DNA of 64,000 nucleotides from Phorcus lineatus (taxonomy: Eukaryota > Mollusca > Gastropoda > Trochida > Trochidae), in contig OV121081.1 in the NCBI GenBank assembly GCA_921293015.1, positions 45,781,877-45,845,876 on the forward strand. Direction: 5' to 3'. Positions 1-11,770 of the stretch are shown here, one piece after another; position 1 is the first letter of the stretch, and the number at the start of each line of letters is the position of its first letter. Below the pieces are notes generated by a model. The model ran no database searches. It saw only the letters and a program-made list of their open reading frames with translations, and was not told where the DNA came from. The position numbers and the translations under genes are program-made.

Positions 1-77
1 GATACTTCGCGATCAAATGACACCATTGATACAGTTTGGCATATATGACTCCAACAACTCACGGAGTGGCTCTTAAA
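1..77. repeat. 3' end of a TTAA-flanked inverted-repeat MITE, cut by the window edge
   Basis: The first 77 bases match the terminal part of the element at 22381-23264, including the segment GATACTTCGCGATCAAATGA and the terminal repeat CTCACGGAGTGGCTC followed by TTAA. Only the right end is inside the window. The element is non-coding. Family assignment rests on identity to the second copy in this window. Confidence 0.75.
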
Positions 78-645
78 AGTATTTTGAAAAGATCAATTGT
101 ATTAAGATTAAGCCTAGAAAGTTCATTGTTCAAGGTCTGCCAATATGTGTTTCGAGTCAAAAAAGAGATATACACGTGCAAGACTTGAAATTAAGTGATT
201 TGCAAAGATAGCTAATCATGAGCCTGTGACTCCCTTTCTTGATTTTTTTATGACATTGCCTGTTAAAAATCATTTATCAGTATAACAGTTATTAACTTAA
301 ATTGATAATTTGAAGATTTGAAATCAAGGATAATTCCTTAAAATCATAAATATTCCAATATATAAAAACATTCAATTCCTTACTAAATCAGTCAGTGAGA
401 TTGACAACTAATGTCAAGGCAAACATAATGGTGAACACCGCTTGAAATGAAACAAGCCTTAGTTCCACTCAGCACATAAATCTATAAGATTTTACCTCCC
501 TTACATGCCAAAAGTGACAAGATTTTAAAAAGGTTCTGTAATTCTAAGACTTGTGTAGCAATGCACAATTTTCTGACAGTGACAGTGGAGTAAGATTTGA
601 TTGTTTATATGTACAACTTACTAACAGTTGTTACATTATGACCAG

Positions 646-1385
646 GTCGTGTGAGGACATCTACCCAGGATAGCGCAGTTCTCCTCGGAATGACAAAAAG
701 ATTCCTCACCTTCTCACCAGTACAAGAGCTCAAACACGACACCAATTTTGAGTAAGTGAAGTGAAGTCATAACCATTTATCAGTAAGTAGCTATCTTCCC
801 AGATAGCTATCCCTAAGGTGACCCCAACAGTTGGACCATACAGCTTTACGGTTTACAGTTATTAGATGCAAGAATGCTTGGTAGTTTCAAGTTCTAGTGA
901 GGATTTCTCCCAAAAATTATTTATATTATTATCTTTGCTACTTGATAGAACCTACATTTCTTTGCCTAACAAACTTTTACTCCTGTTATTCTGTCTCTGA
1001 AAAATGGTGTTGTAAAAAGTTATACAGGAAATGATAATTATCAGCAATTGTATAGGTATCATCAGATAACTTGAAGATTTAGGGAATATTTCAGGTCAAT
1101 CTCTATGAGCTATACATAATATATCTGGCATAACTTCAAAGTAAAAAAACCCATCAAAATTCACAAATATAAATATAACCCCTTTTTCACAATTTATACA
1201 ATTATGGCTTAAATTATCTCCTAAAATATATATGAAAAATCAATTTGCATTACAGCAAGAGAATCCCCCTGGAGGAGTGGTGGATGAACCTGCGACCTCT
1301 GTTGAGGATCCTCTCCAAGCACTCTGTAGGAAGCTTTGCCACAGAGGCTGTTATGGCTGGAGTTGATGAGGTCGCAAAGATTTGA
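646..1385 (+). CDS. PFK: ATP-dependent 6-phosphofructokinase, last two exons (partial gene)
   Basis: Two exons, 646-751 and 1256-1385 (stop TGA 1383-1385), join in phase: the first ends with GA and the second supplies C. The 77 complete codons read like the C-terminus of animal PFK. A run with VLLGMTKR and FSPVQEL is followed by RIPLEEWW and NLRPLLRIL, which corresponds to the conserved FQPV...EL...RIP..QWW.KLRP.LKIL stretch of muscle/liver PFK. The enzyme phosphorylates fructose-6-phosphate in cytosolic glycolysis, and this tail belongs to the allosteric C-terminal half. The final ~20 residues (SFATEAVMAGVDEVAKI) are lineage-specific. Splice sites are AG at 644-645 and 1254-1255, and donor GTAAGT at 752. 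The rest of the gene lies left of the window. Confidence 0.88.
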
Positions 1386-2430
1386 ACGCCCAGCAAACCA
1401 GACCGCCCGCACACTTACAAGGCCCTTATCAATCCAAAACCTACCCAAGATCTTGTCAGGCTTTTATCAACAAGGATTTTGACATGGATTTAGAGTGACC
1501 AAAGAGTATTAAGATCTGAAAGAAACTAAGCTTTTGTATGTAGAATTGCTGGTGTGCAATTTGATATTGAGATTGATCCTGTGTTTAATATCTGTGATCT
1601 AATTCTGTGTTGTTTACCTTATCCTACTATATTCCTATGGGTTAGGTTCTACAGTAGTGCTAATTTCTCACATGATATATCTGTTATGGTTGGTTTGGTT
1701 TATTTCTTGATGTATGAATCAAATTATGTCAAATTATCTTTAAGTGTGTTGTGACGTTCCCAGATAAATTTGATCAAATGACTTTCCAGAAGACACATAC
1801 TTGTTACCTATTCATACATAGATACCATATGTATGTATCTTGTTTTCATATCTACAACATTACCATCCAAGCATTTAAACACCCAAGTTTTTGTTTTCTT
1901 AGATGTAGTTTTCTCCTGGTAGTATTTTTTCTTTTTTCTTTGAGTACATGTTTTTTCAATTACAGAGCAGAATCTGTATGTCGCATTTTTGGCCATTTAT
2001 AAGGAAGTTGCTGAACAGAGCAATTATCAAAATCAATTACCTTTGAAATCCACAAATTAGATAATATGAAAATGTCTTGGTTATGTGAGCATAATAGCTT
2101 ATCTAAGTTGGAGATATACTTACCAGGTACTGTCCAGGGTAAATCAGTAACTTAAAGATTTCTTCCATGTCTCAATTTTTTCTGCTCAGCATTTGTTTTT
2201 ACTTCTATCTTTAGAATGTCCCAGTGCGCCCCCTGACTTGTAGTTAAAAGCATACAATTGTTGACTTTATTTGTACATAGCATGCTAGTCCTTGCTCAGT
2301 GTGGTCGCTCATTAGTACTGACCTACTTGCGATGTATTTACCTCCATTGATTATAAACAGTGTTCAAAAGCTTTTTAAAATTGTTGTATTACTCCACAGT
2401 TTGGCAAATAAACTGTTTAACATTGTACGT
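1386..2430 (+). other. probable 3' UTR of the phosphofructokinase gene
   Basis: No coding frame is credible here. An AATAAA polyadenylation signal lies at 2407-2412 and is followed by a GT/T-rich stretch, as expected downstream of a cleavage site. A UTR of about 1 kb is inferred from the distance to the stop codon; transcript data are not available. Confidence 0.5.
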
Positions 2431-2600
2431 GTTTTATTTAAAACAATAGGTTCCAGAGTCTAATATAGATAAAAGTATACATGCCCCTCTTACAAAAACA
2501 GGATTTCACATGGTCCTCTGCTCTGTGTCCAGCAATGATAAACCTGGCTAGCTGAATTACCAGTCTGATTAAAATCCACCGTGTCCCAAGGAACAAAAGT

Positions 2601-2958
2601 TTCAAAATATTGACTCTACTGAGATTCAAACTCTGTCTAGGCTATCCTCTCCACAATGGTCTGACCGCAGCTTACTGTAACCCTCGTTCTTACGTAAACT
2701 GAGCTAACCAATCGCAATGTGTGCGGCAAAAGAATTCGGTTTCAGTAGCTAGGGGCAAGTAACTCCCATTTACCTTTCGTTAACCTTAATCGCCACTATC
2801 CTTATTTTAAACGTGATGATGTGATTGGTTCCCTAATGACTAGGCTTTGTCTGTGCTAAATTGTGTCAGCAGGTGCGAGCAGTGAGGCTGCCTTCAGACA
2901 GTTGATGGAGGATAGCTTAAACAGATAGTTCGAATCTCAGTAGATTCAATATTTTGAA
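2601..2958. mobile_element. fold-back MITE with ~50-bp inverted arms
   Basis: The arm at 2601-2655, starting TTCAAAATATTGA and ending CTATCCTC, is the near-perfect reverse complement of 2908-2958. The arms share TCTACTGAGATTC and GCTATCCTC. The ~250-bp interior has no open frame. Total size of about 360 bp and long arms fit a non-autonomous DNA transposon. No clear target-site duplication was found, so the superfamily is unassigned. Confidence 0.7.
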
Positions 2959-5213
2959 AAAAAATTTCCTCGGTAAAGTTCTGGTCATAAAGTAGGTCCA
3001 GAGTGTTATAGGATAGATGACATTTACTTCTATCTATTATAAGGATATATCTCTCTAGTATTTAAAAAATCTAATGTTGTGGCAACAATCAGATAAAGAT
3101 TATTTCAGTGTATAAAAAAGGCAATGTCTTAACTAAGTTTCCTTTGATCATCCTACAGATAACAGTTTACTTTTATGAACTTTTGTTTTTTCAAAACTGT
3201 ATTGTCCGAACAGAAAAAATCCAACAAATTCAGCAAGTAGTAGGAGCTTTAGCACAGTAATCAGGCCAATTGTTTTAGTCATCAAAAGCTTCTTAAAGTT
3301 GCGTTATTCCCAAGTGGCAAGGATCCAAATGTACAAACTTTGATCCCCACAAAAATTCCACTTAGCGTGCACAGTTAATGAGGTGACATATGATAAGTTT
3401 ATTGACAACTCACCAAAGACAGATGACAGCCAATGCACTAAGAAGTAAAAAATGTGCACTCTATTTTCATGTAATAACAATTTATTTATATTTTGAACAT
3501 TCAAGGAAAGCATATTTTAATGATGAAATATGTGATGACTTTTGCTATCACCACAGAGTACAGAAAATAATCAGAAAACCATAATTGAGAGACATGGCGT
3601 CCACTTCATTTGACAATTTCTTCTTCAGCAAAGCTTTATAATATCAAAATGAACAATAATAATGTAGGTATGTCATTATAAAAAAAATTGAAGTTGAAGG
3701 TCACAGATCACTGAACAAAAAGATGGTTCTTGAATCACAATATGAGATACATCTGTAAGCTCATTGACTTGATCAGGAGTCATCATACTTCATGAAATAA
3801 ACAGATTCCTAAGGAAATGTACATTAGTGTAAACTGAAATCAACATGGCAGTAGCCCCCATTCGAACGGACATCTTTCAAAGCACAAAAGTCAAGATTAC
3901 AGAGTCTACTAGACTACTCAAAATTGCTGAAAATCATCAGCAACAATGTATACAGACGTGACCAGTAGAAATTTAACAAAAATATAACAAACACTACCTC
4001 ATTCTCTACCAAAGGATGTCACTAAACTAACATCTTCCAACAGAGGTTACTAAACTAACATCTTAAATCAGAGTCTTTGTTACTACTGGACAGCCTTTTG
4101 GGATAGAAATACATGATTGGTTTCATTCAAGTTACTACGCAATCAGTGATCTTATTTTTCAAAATTAACATTTCATTTGCACCTAACTTTAGAAAATGAC
4201 TGACACCTCACCTGTGCAATGTACATGTACTTTTTACAAATTAGAAATATGTTAGATGACAGACAATATTGAATTGAATCAAAATAAGAATTTTTTTTCA
4301 TTGTTCTTTGAAAATCTACCCCTTTCTACAAAAGCGCAAACTTTGAATATTTTGGTCAAATAACCCCTCTCTCCATTTAGAGTTTACAACATTGCTTTTT
4401 GAATGACTTTATCTAATTAGAACCAATCAGGGTTCTTAATAAACCTCACTGTCATACTGGAACAGTGATTGAGATGAGGAACTTCTGTTACCAGATAATG
4501 GTAATCAACTTCAACCGTGAAAATAACTTTCAGTGATTTATCAACCTTTTTGCTTATAGTTACGGTGAATGATTTCAACCACATGACTATCATGATCATG
4601 CCTCAGGAACTTCATATTCAAAAAGTTTTACATGATGATGAATCCTTCACAACTGTTTGCAGAATATCGTAATAAATTTGACAATAATGGCGACTTCTGT
4701 TTGATCGGAAAGTTTATACCAGGAATATCATGTTACCTAACTAACACAACCAGGGCTATTGACAGATATAGTTTTTAATGTTATGTTTTATTTCATAAAA
4801 TGATATTAATGTAAAAAGTTATATAAAAAATCAAAGCTTGAGTAATTGATAAGCCTTTGAAGCTTCGTAACTTACAAGAGTTAATGTTCCTCTCATAGCA
4901 TTCCAAATTTCAAATTTCTTCCATCCTAGCTTCAGAAATAACTGGATTCAATTACCAAATTTTCATTAATACTTTCAAAACATTTTTGCAATGTTTACAT
5001 ACTTGAAGATAAAAAAAAATGTTTCAAGTTAAGGAGTATAAGATTTAAATGACATTTTTTCAGTCTTTAAAGCATGTTCACAAATTCACGTTAATGATCA
5101 GAAAGTTCAGTCTCAATCACCAACACAGATCATGTCATGAATACTAAATGGATTAACCTTCTGGAGCCCTGGAACACTCAAAAGTATGAAAACCTGTTTT
5201 TTTCCACCTGAAA
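2959..5213. other. AT-rich intergenic DNA; distal part may be 3' UTR of the minus-strand gene
   Basis: No convincing exon on either strand. A minus-strand AATAAA (plus-strand TTTATT at 4787-4792) lies about 420 bp past the stop of the transposase-derived gene and is a candidate for its poly(A) signal. The rest shows no recognised structure. Confidence 0.4.
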
Positions 5214-6839
5214 TCAAACATCTCCAGTTTCCATGATGATAACCTCTTCAGCAACGACGACTGGAACATTTTCCGCATCTTCAGCAACACAATCTCCATC
5301 TTGTATGAAAACCTGGTAAGTTTCCACACCAGTAGCTCTATCGCAGTCGTCAGGGTCCGGTTTGAGGGTCACCCCGTTCTCAATACTCTGGGGTTGATAT
5401 ATATGATAGACGCCGACTGGTACAGCTTCTCGGTGCTCAGTACTTGTCTGTTCGTCCTCCCGAGGGGGTTGTGTCCTTGGCATGGTGACCTGCTCATTTT
5501 GAGGATGAAATTGTCTCCAGTTTTTAGGGTTCAATGACTTTGGTTTGGGTGTCACTTTAGCCTTCTTTCGTTTGGGAGGCCTTTCTTCAGATGATGGTGT
5601 GCTTTTCTTTCTTGGACGTTTTAATTTTGATTTTGTCTGGGATTTCAAGTCCTCGAGGAGTTTGTCAAACCGTATCATACCAGGAAGAACAGCAGGAAGT
5701 GGAAAGATTCCCAGAGAACTGAACCGTTTTTCAAAGAGTGAGGGTTGAAGGCTAGTGTACAGAATACTGAGTATTTTCAAGGACTCCAAAGTTCTAAATG
5801 GAGCAGCTGGATTTTTTTCCACCCAAGCTTTGCGTTCAGCTTCATACAATTCTGCTACTGTGTCAAGGAAGACTGAAGGCATCTCTTTATCAAGCATTTT
5901 GTGGAAGGGAAGAGGGAAATACTGGATATTGTTTCTCTGACCCCAGAGCCAAACAGTCAAGGGAATTGAAACATAAGTACTATTGTAAAAGACAACCAGC
6001 TTCTTTGCTCTTGAGCCTACCTTTGCATACTTTGAAAAGTGACATTCAAAATAGTCTCTGAGTATTTGGGGGGTTACATCACCTGCAGTTGAATATCTAA
6101 CACCAACTCCTTGGTGAATCTTGCTGAGTGACTTTCGACTAGGACTTTCATTTTTGCTAGGGAGCACAAAACAAGGAGGAATCTTCTTACCATTTGCACT
6201 AGAGCACCCAATTAAAGACACGTTACCACTGTCATTACACGAAAGTGAAACATCAATATTCTCATCTGAAAGATTTCTACAGATCATTTTCAAAGACGAT
6301 GTCTCCGTTTGAATACTTGTCACATCCAAAAGGAATACTCTCTTTGGGGAACTCTCCAAGTCAAAGTCCTCAAAGATTCCAGACAACTTCTTGTAGTATC
6401 CATAACCAATTTCTTGAAGTTTAGAGTTTGCAAACTTTTGAGTCTGCATGTCGGGGAACCTATCAACAAGCTTATAATACCACCGAAGACTGAGAACCTT
6501 ACCATCTGTGAACCCTCGTCTCTCAAGTTGAGCCGCAAGGTCACCTGCAATCTGGCGAACCTGATTACGGTTCAATGGATACCCTATATCTGCAAAGAGT
6601 TTGACGTAGGATGCAATACCAGCTTCCTCCTCAGCTGTAAATATTGTAGGAGGGCCTGAGGTTGTAACATCGGCAGATACACGTCCTAAAACACGGTCTC
6701 TTAATGTGCTCTGTGGCACATTGAACTTCTTGGAAGCTGCATACACCGGCATCCCATCTTCAACCACAGCATTGTAAGCAGCCCTCAATGTACTGCTATC
6801 ATAGCTGCTGCGATACGATTGCCCTTTTTTCCGTCCAAG
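5214..6839 (-). CDS. pogo/Jerky-type transposase-derived protein, 3' exon (probably domesticated)
   Basis: One long exon, about 541 codons, starting at an AG acceptor (6841-6840) and ending at TGA 5216-5214. It opens with a Pipsqueak-type HTH (AASKKFNVPQSTLRDRV, a hallmark). A CENP-B/Tc5-type HTH follows (EEEAGIASYVKLFADIGYPL ... RWYYKLVDRFPD), then a region aligning with the DDE_1 core. The DDE residues look lost: the first acidic motif reads LLDVTS rather than DET, and the second reads VVFYNST where D-hydrophobic-HSSH is expected. The C-terminus adds a basic stretch (KLKRPRKK, RPPKRKKAK; likely nuclear signals) and an acidic tail. There is no in-frame ATG before the HTH, so an upstream exon must supply the start. 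An uninterrupted frame with dead catalysis and a 5' intron suggests a host DNA-binding protein. The DNA target is unknown. Confidence 0.75.
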   Translation of the reverse strand, partial: LGRKKGQSYRSSYDSSTLRAAYNAVVEDGMPVYAASKKFNVPQSTLRDRVLGRVSADVTTSGPPTIFTAEEEAGIASYVKLFADIGYPLNRNQVRQIAGDLAAQLERRGFTDGKVLSLRWYYKLVDRFPDMQTQKFANSKLQEIGYGYYKKLSGIFEDFDLESSPKRVFLLDVTSIQTETSSLKMICRNLSDENIDVSLSCNDSGNVSLIGCSSANGKKIPPCFVLPSKNESPSRKSLSKIHQGVGVRYSTAGDVTPQILRDYFECHFSKYAKVGSRAKKLVVFYNSTYVSIPLTVWLWGQRNNIQYFPLPFHKMLDKEMPSVFLDTVAELYEAERKAWVEKNPAAPFRTLESLKILSILYTSLQPSLFEKRFSSLGIFPLPAVLPGMIRFDKLLEDLKSQTKSKLKRPRKKSTPSSEERPPKRKKAKVTPKPKSLNPKNWRQFHPQNEQVTMPRTQPPREDEQTSTEHREAVPVGVYHIYQPQSIENGVTLKPDPDDCDRATGVETYQVFIQDGDCVAEDAENVPVVVAEEVIIMETGDV

Positions 6840-7306
6840 CTGTCAAAATAAGTAGTAACTATATCATCAAATTTGTAGTAAATTATTTTGATTCAGTGGA
6901 ATATGTTTTGATATCTCAAGATTTGATAATTGAGATTCTTACCGAGAAGTTAGAGTCATACATAAAACAATTGGCTCTGCAGTCCATCAAGCTTTGCATA
7001 ACTGATTATCTTTAAAGGTAGAAGATTAACATATCAAGAAATAATGTTTTATGTATTAACTAATGGGGTCTCTTTGATACTTGGGACAGTCACCAAATAT
7101 ACAATTTATAATCCAAATTTCTCCATTCTAGAGCTTTTTCAGGTCAAAGAAGAAGAAAGAAATAGTTTCAAAGAATGTGACCACTTTTACCTATGTCAAA
7201 GACTTGCAAAACCTCACCTCAATGACACCAACACCTGCACAATCTAATTTGATGAACAAAAGACACTTTTGGGCGATTCTTTTCTTTATCATGCTAGTAA
7301 TAAAAA

Positions 7307-7767
7307 TAGGGGTGTACCAATATCGAACTATAGATGCATCGCAAAAGTCATCCTTGCAATAGCACTCTTTGATAGGAAACCTGAAAACACTATTGATATA
7401 TTGATAGTAAGGTAAACTATTGATACTATCGAAAGTGTTATTTTTCCTAGATATGTTATATTCTTAGTGACTTTTCCAAATATTTCAAGCATTTTTATTT
7501 GAATTCATTTCACTTCTTAAATGTTCAAGATGAGAAATTTTCTTTTAGACTTAGGAACCCTGGTTGCAAAGGTGGAATATGGCTGAAATCTGTTTCATCA
7601 TTTAGATTATCCTCATGAAATCTTTGGAAATCACAGCTGAAATACATTTTTGTTTGGATAAAAAACTATCGCAATAGCAATTGCAATAGTGGGTCACAAT
7701 AGTCTATCGTAGGCTGAAATAGTCTATCACTATCGCAATAGTCAAATTAGGCCAATAGTCACCCCTA
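7307..7767. mobile_element. hAT-like MITE with 8-bp target-site duplication
   Basis: The ends read TAGGGGTG (7307-7314) and CACCCCTA (7760-7767), exact inverted repeats. They are flanked by AATAAAAA (7299-7306) and AATAAAAT (7768-7775), a 7/8-matching 8-bp duplication as made by hAT transposases. The 461-bp interior is non-coding and rich in ATTGATA and CGCAATAG motifs. It lies upstream (minus-strand sense) of the transposase-derived exon, probably in its intron. Confidence 0.75.
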
Positions 7768-7980
7768 AATAAAATATACAATGTCCATAAATTGTGATTT
7801 GTCCCAACTTACCCTGTAAGATATAACTCACACCAATATCAATCACATGTGTTTCATAGTGGTGTATGATAGATCCTATGTTAGACTTGCTGTCATTTTT
7901 TTGACAATTCATCACTTGACTACAGTAGGTGAGGTGAGGTGAATTGGGGATTTCAAGAATATTTCATTGCTAGTATTATT

Positions 7981-8192
7981 GCAGGGAGAACGCCCGCAAC
8001 AGCATTGTGGCTATGCATTGCGGTGAAACCTGCGAGCATTGGCTGGAACTAGCGAACCATGGGTGGTACTGCGCTGGAATCTAGTGTAGCATTAAACCCA
8101 AACCTTACTGTGTGTAGAACAGTTCTCTAGTTGCCGAGGATCTGGTGGGATTCGAAACCACTACGCTAACCACTGCGCTATCCCGCCCCCGA
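7981..8192 (-). repeat. tRNA-derived SINE fragment
   Basis: On the minus strand the sequence GGGATAGCGCAGTGGTTAGCG holds a pol III A box (TAGCGCAGTGG, 8180-8170). A B-box-like GGTTTCGAATCC lies at 8159-8148. The two boxes are only about 10 nt apart, too close for a functional tRNA, so the tRNA-like head is deleted. A GC-richer tail follows to about 7981. This points to a SINE rather than a tRNA gene. Confidence 0.6.
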
Positions 8193-8408
8193 CTCCAAAA
8201 TATCTCACAGCTGATCGTTAAGTACAGTGAATAGAATAAATCATGCTGAAGACAAGGCACAGAAAAGGTGACAAAGGGCAAAAGGTTTAAATTAGACAGA
8301 TATCGAGAATGGCAGGACTTGTGGTGGAAAGTTGGATGACTTCCCTGAACACTAAGTTTATCATGACATTAACATCACAACACACCCTATATTTAGTCTG
8401 TTTATAAC

Positions 8409-8541
8409 CCTTGTCTGGTCGAACCACTTCTTCATCTAAGTCTCTGTCTTCATCTTCATCAGACGATTCGGACAGACTTGACAGCCTCTCTTCATCATCT
8501 TCATCAATGTCATCCACCTCAGACTCCGAACTACTTTTCGA
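8409..8541 (-). CDS. putative internal exon encoding a Ser/Asp/Glu-rich segment
   Basis: An AG acceptor (8543-8542, TTTTGCAG) opens a 44-codon stretch dense in S, D and E (SKSSSESEVDDIDEDDEERL, then SLSESSDEDEDRDL) and ends at a weak donor, GGGTTATA. Acidic serine-rich stretches like this are typical of nuclear, CK2-phosphorylated proteins. It lies on the same strand as, and upstream of, the transposase-derived exon. However, it ends in phase 1 whereas that exon starts in phase 0, so the two cannot be joined directly. It may belong to the same gene through a missing exon, or to another gene. Confidence 0.4.
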
Positions 8542-11500
8542 CTGCAAAATATCACATTAATTAATTTACATACGGCAGTCATAACAGTATAATAAAACAG
8601 GATATGAATACAAAAGTCGAAGTTCAATAAAAACATTATTTTGTGATAGTCTTAAAAACTACTCTGGACTGTATCAAGCAAGAACAACATAAAAAGGACG
8701 TTTTTTGTGAATAAAGGATATTTTCTATCAATTTGGATGGCATCATGAATAAAAAGAAACCTCAATTATTGATATCTATAAGGTTATTACAATTACTGGA
8801 TTTCCAGTGCATAGAATAAAATGTTAGCATTGTTACTGATCATTAAAATAGCCAAATCAAAACAATCTCTTAGACAATGGACAAATTGGTTTATAACTTT
8901 ACCATTTTACCACGCATTTCAGGTGAAACAAGGATTTGTGAAATAACTGTGAGCGATATCTGCAGTTATTCCAGTCACAAGAGCTCAACCTTGGAAATTC
9001 CTAAACATTTCAAACGAAAATAGGAGACAACGGCGCGAAAATGGGTGACGGCCATTTGCACAGCTCATTCATGATCACGTGACAGTATAGAGCAGAGTTA
9101 TGCCCCTTTGGCTAGTTTATTTTTAATGCGAGAGCTGTGTCTTGCTTTCGTGTTAAATTCGGCATGAACTTTAAAACCTTGCAGAAAAAAATAACACCAA
9201 AGTAAAAACATTTTCTAATGTCACAAATTAGCAAGATATTGAAATGTGATAATGTATTACCATGAACAGTGTGGCATTAGAGGTTCGTTGATATATTTCC
9301 AGAAAATGACCAATTTCTAGGATATTTTCTCCATGACGAACTTTCTTAGTAGCGACGTTTCAACTTTCGGTTATACCGGGGGGTTTTGGTGGGGTTTTTT
9401 GTAAGCTTTTGTTTAAGATAAGATATATAACATTTTGATATTTTTTTCTCTTTAATAAAGTTAATTTGATAGGTCCCTGATCTAAACCGGCAGACTACAT
9501 TAATTCATATAGAGGCCTATTTTTTAACTAGTTTTACGTTTTAAAAAAGCGTCAATATTATATTAAAGAGACACTCTGTGCTTTTTATTATTTTTTTTAC
9601 TTTGATGGGTAGAATTCCTCGATCGATCATCTTTTAATCTTGAAACACCAAACAATTAATAGTTCTGAATGTAGGCCTTTATATGATCGAACAAGCAACT
9701 GCATAAAGGTACTTTATTACTTTATTACCATACCTTTAAAACACTTGCAACTCCATTATGTCGTTTCTGTCTCCTACCTGTGATAAATTTTAAAATTTAT
9801 TTTTGAAACACCAGCGTTCATGCGATACATTGTCCGATTTTTCATCCCGTGACTTTAAACGGTTAGTTTCTTAATTAAAAAATGAGAGTTTGTAAAAATC
9901 TTTGGGCGAAATATCTTTTCACAGTTTTTTTAAAACCCCAACCCTATAATACTTTTTTACGAATCTGAAATATGGGGACAGTATGAAAGCAGTGAAAGAG
10001 TACCGCCGTGTTCAAGCAAAAACATTCCGGATGTCAAACTTAGCCCTAGAAGTACTGTAGTTTATGGATATTAGGTAGTTTTTCCTGTTTTATTATTCCT
10101 TGATTAAAGCAAGAAAGAAATGGTTAAAACTAGTGAACATATCGTGCCACCGATTAAAAAAAATTTAAATGATGAAGCTGTATGATGAAAATGGGACACT
10201 AAATTGCATGTTTGATATAAAGATGTTGTACAAAACTGGATATGTTCATGTTTGGAATGATCACGATATTCAATAATCTGCACATTTTGTTTATTATTAC
10301 CTATAAAAGATGTTTATATTAACAATCATGGTCTGAATTCACCTTTGTCGACTACTGCACGTTTATCATATCATCAGTGGAGATAATCTTTTACGTTTGA
10401 AAAAATTATATTAAAGTCAACTTGATGAAATTCCAAATGCGTTGCTCCAACGTTGCATTAAATATTTCCGGTCTATTAGCATAAACACTGTGATCAGAAT
10501 ACGTACATATTCGTTAAATAACTTACGAGGTAGAATACCTGAGTGCGAATTGTTAGTAATATCGATAGATTTGCATTATCTGTGTGTTCGTTGTATCTAC
10601 GAAATAGTGTGCACTAGTGCCTTTAAGCCTAAGCTACTCAAAAAATCTGGAAGTGTTTCCATTTCAAAATTAAAAACGAAATCAATCAAATTTAAATCAT
10701 ATAGAACCTATCACTCGTATCTCGCTGCGTTAAGAAGCGGGTTTCACTAAGATGGACAGCTTGTATCCCTTTCTTCTGAATAAATATGTTCAAATCAAGT
10801 TTTGTTGGATTTCTGATCTGGCGAAATCTACACAGAGGTCATACGAGGTGAACTTGAAATGTATCGGCACGATTTGACATATTATAGCGGGCCTTTAGTT
10901 GTTTAAATTTATGCAAAGTGACAGGGTCACAGACATGACCCCTATGGAGCAGTACTCAGATCCTAAAAACCCCGGTGTCATGTTGTGCAATAGGATTGTA
11001 AAGAAAAGTATAATGCGGGAAAAAACCCGTCTATTAAACATCCTTATAGGAAAATTCCACACATAGTTGGTTACTCCACTTTTGAAATTTTTCAGTTCTA
11101 AAAAATGCCAACGGGGTATATATTTGTTTCCACTATACTTTGAAATGCTATAAGCAACTTCTTTTCACGTTGGTTTGAAAAGACTCCTGTCAAAGGTGTT
11201 TTTTTATGTTTCTGTTGGTGAGATAAAATAAACAAAAACATACAAAAAACCCGGATTAATGTATAATTTTATTGTTGTTTTTTTGTTGGTTTTGTCGCAT
11301 TGAACTCATATTTTTAGGGGTTTTAAGTCATTTCAAAATTTTAGTGACGTCACTGAAACTGAGATTGCGAGTACAGGACTGTTTGCTACCTAGTTTAACC
11401 AGATTCAAAGTAAATTAATTTTAAAAGGTGAAAGAATCTTCTTACACTCCAAATTAAAGGGTTACCAAATCCGTTTTGCTTAGCTCATGAAAATATTGAA

Positions 11501-11770
11501 CAAATTATGAATACAAAAGAATATAACGAATTCTGGGTGAACTTTAAAAAAAATGCGTTTCAAAAAAATTATCATAATTGTTACTTTGCTGTGAATCGAT
11601 GTAAATATATGTATTGAAATAAAATATCCTCCAAAAATTAATCACCGGACAGTGCCTTTTCTTGTAAAAGTTTGTCCAATTGCATCCATGACTATATATA
11701 ATAATATTTAAAAGCAAAGACAATATATAGCCAATAAAGAAAATTCCCTATATGAATAGTCATTATCAAT
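8542..11770. other. AT-rich intergenic DNA, no gene recognised
   Basis: Open frames here are short and biased by base composition; the longest (10442-10750, +) has no recognisable domain or codon pattern. A stretch at about 9554-9580 (TTAAAGAGACACTC) resembles the end of the TTAA-flanked MITE at 22381 but lacks a clear partner end. Nothing else stands out. Confidence 0.4.

Noticed and set aside
8148-8180. Functional tRNA gene
   Set aside because: A and B boxes are present but the anticodon arm and variable region do not fit between them, and no acceptor stem closes.
10442-10750. 102-codon plus-strand frame as a gene
   Set aside because: No domain, no credible splice sites, composition typical of AT-rich noise.
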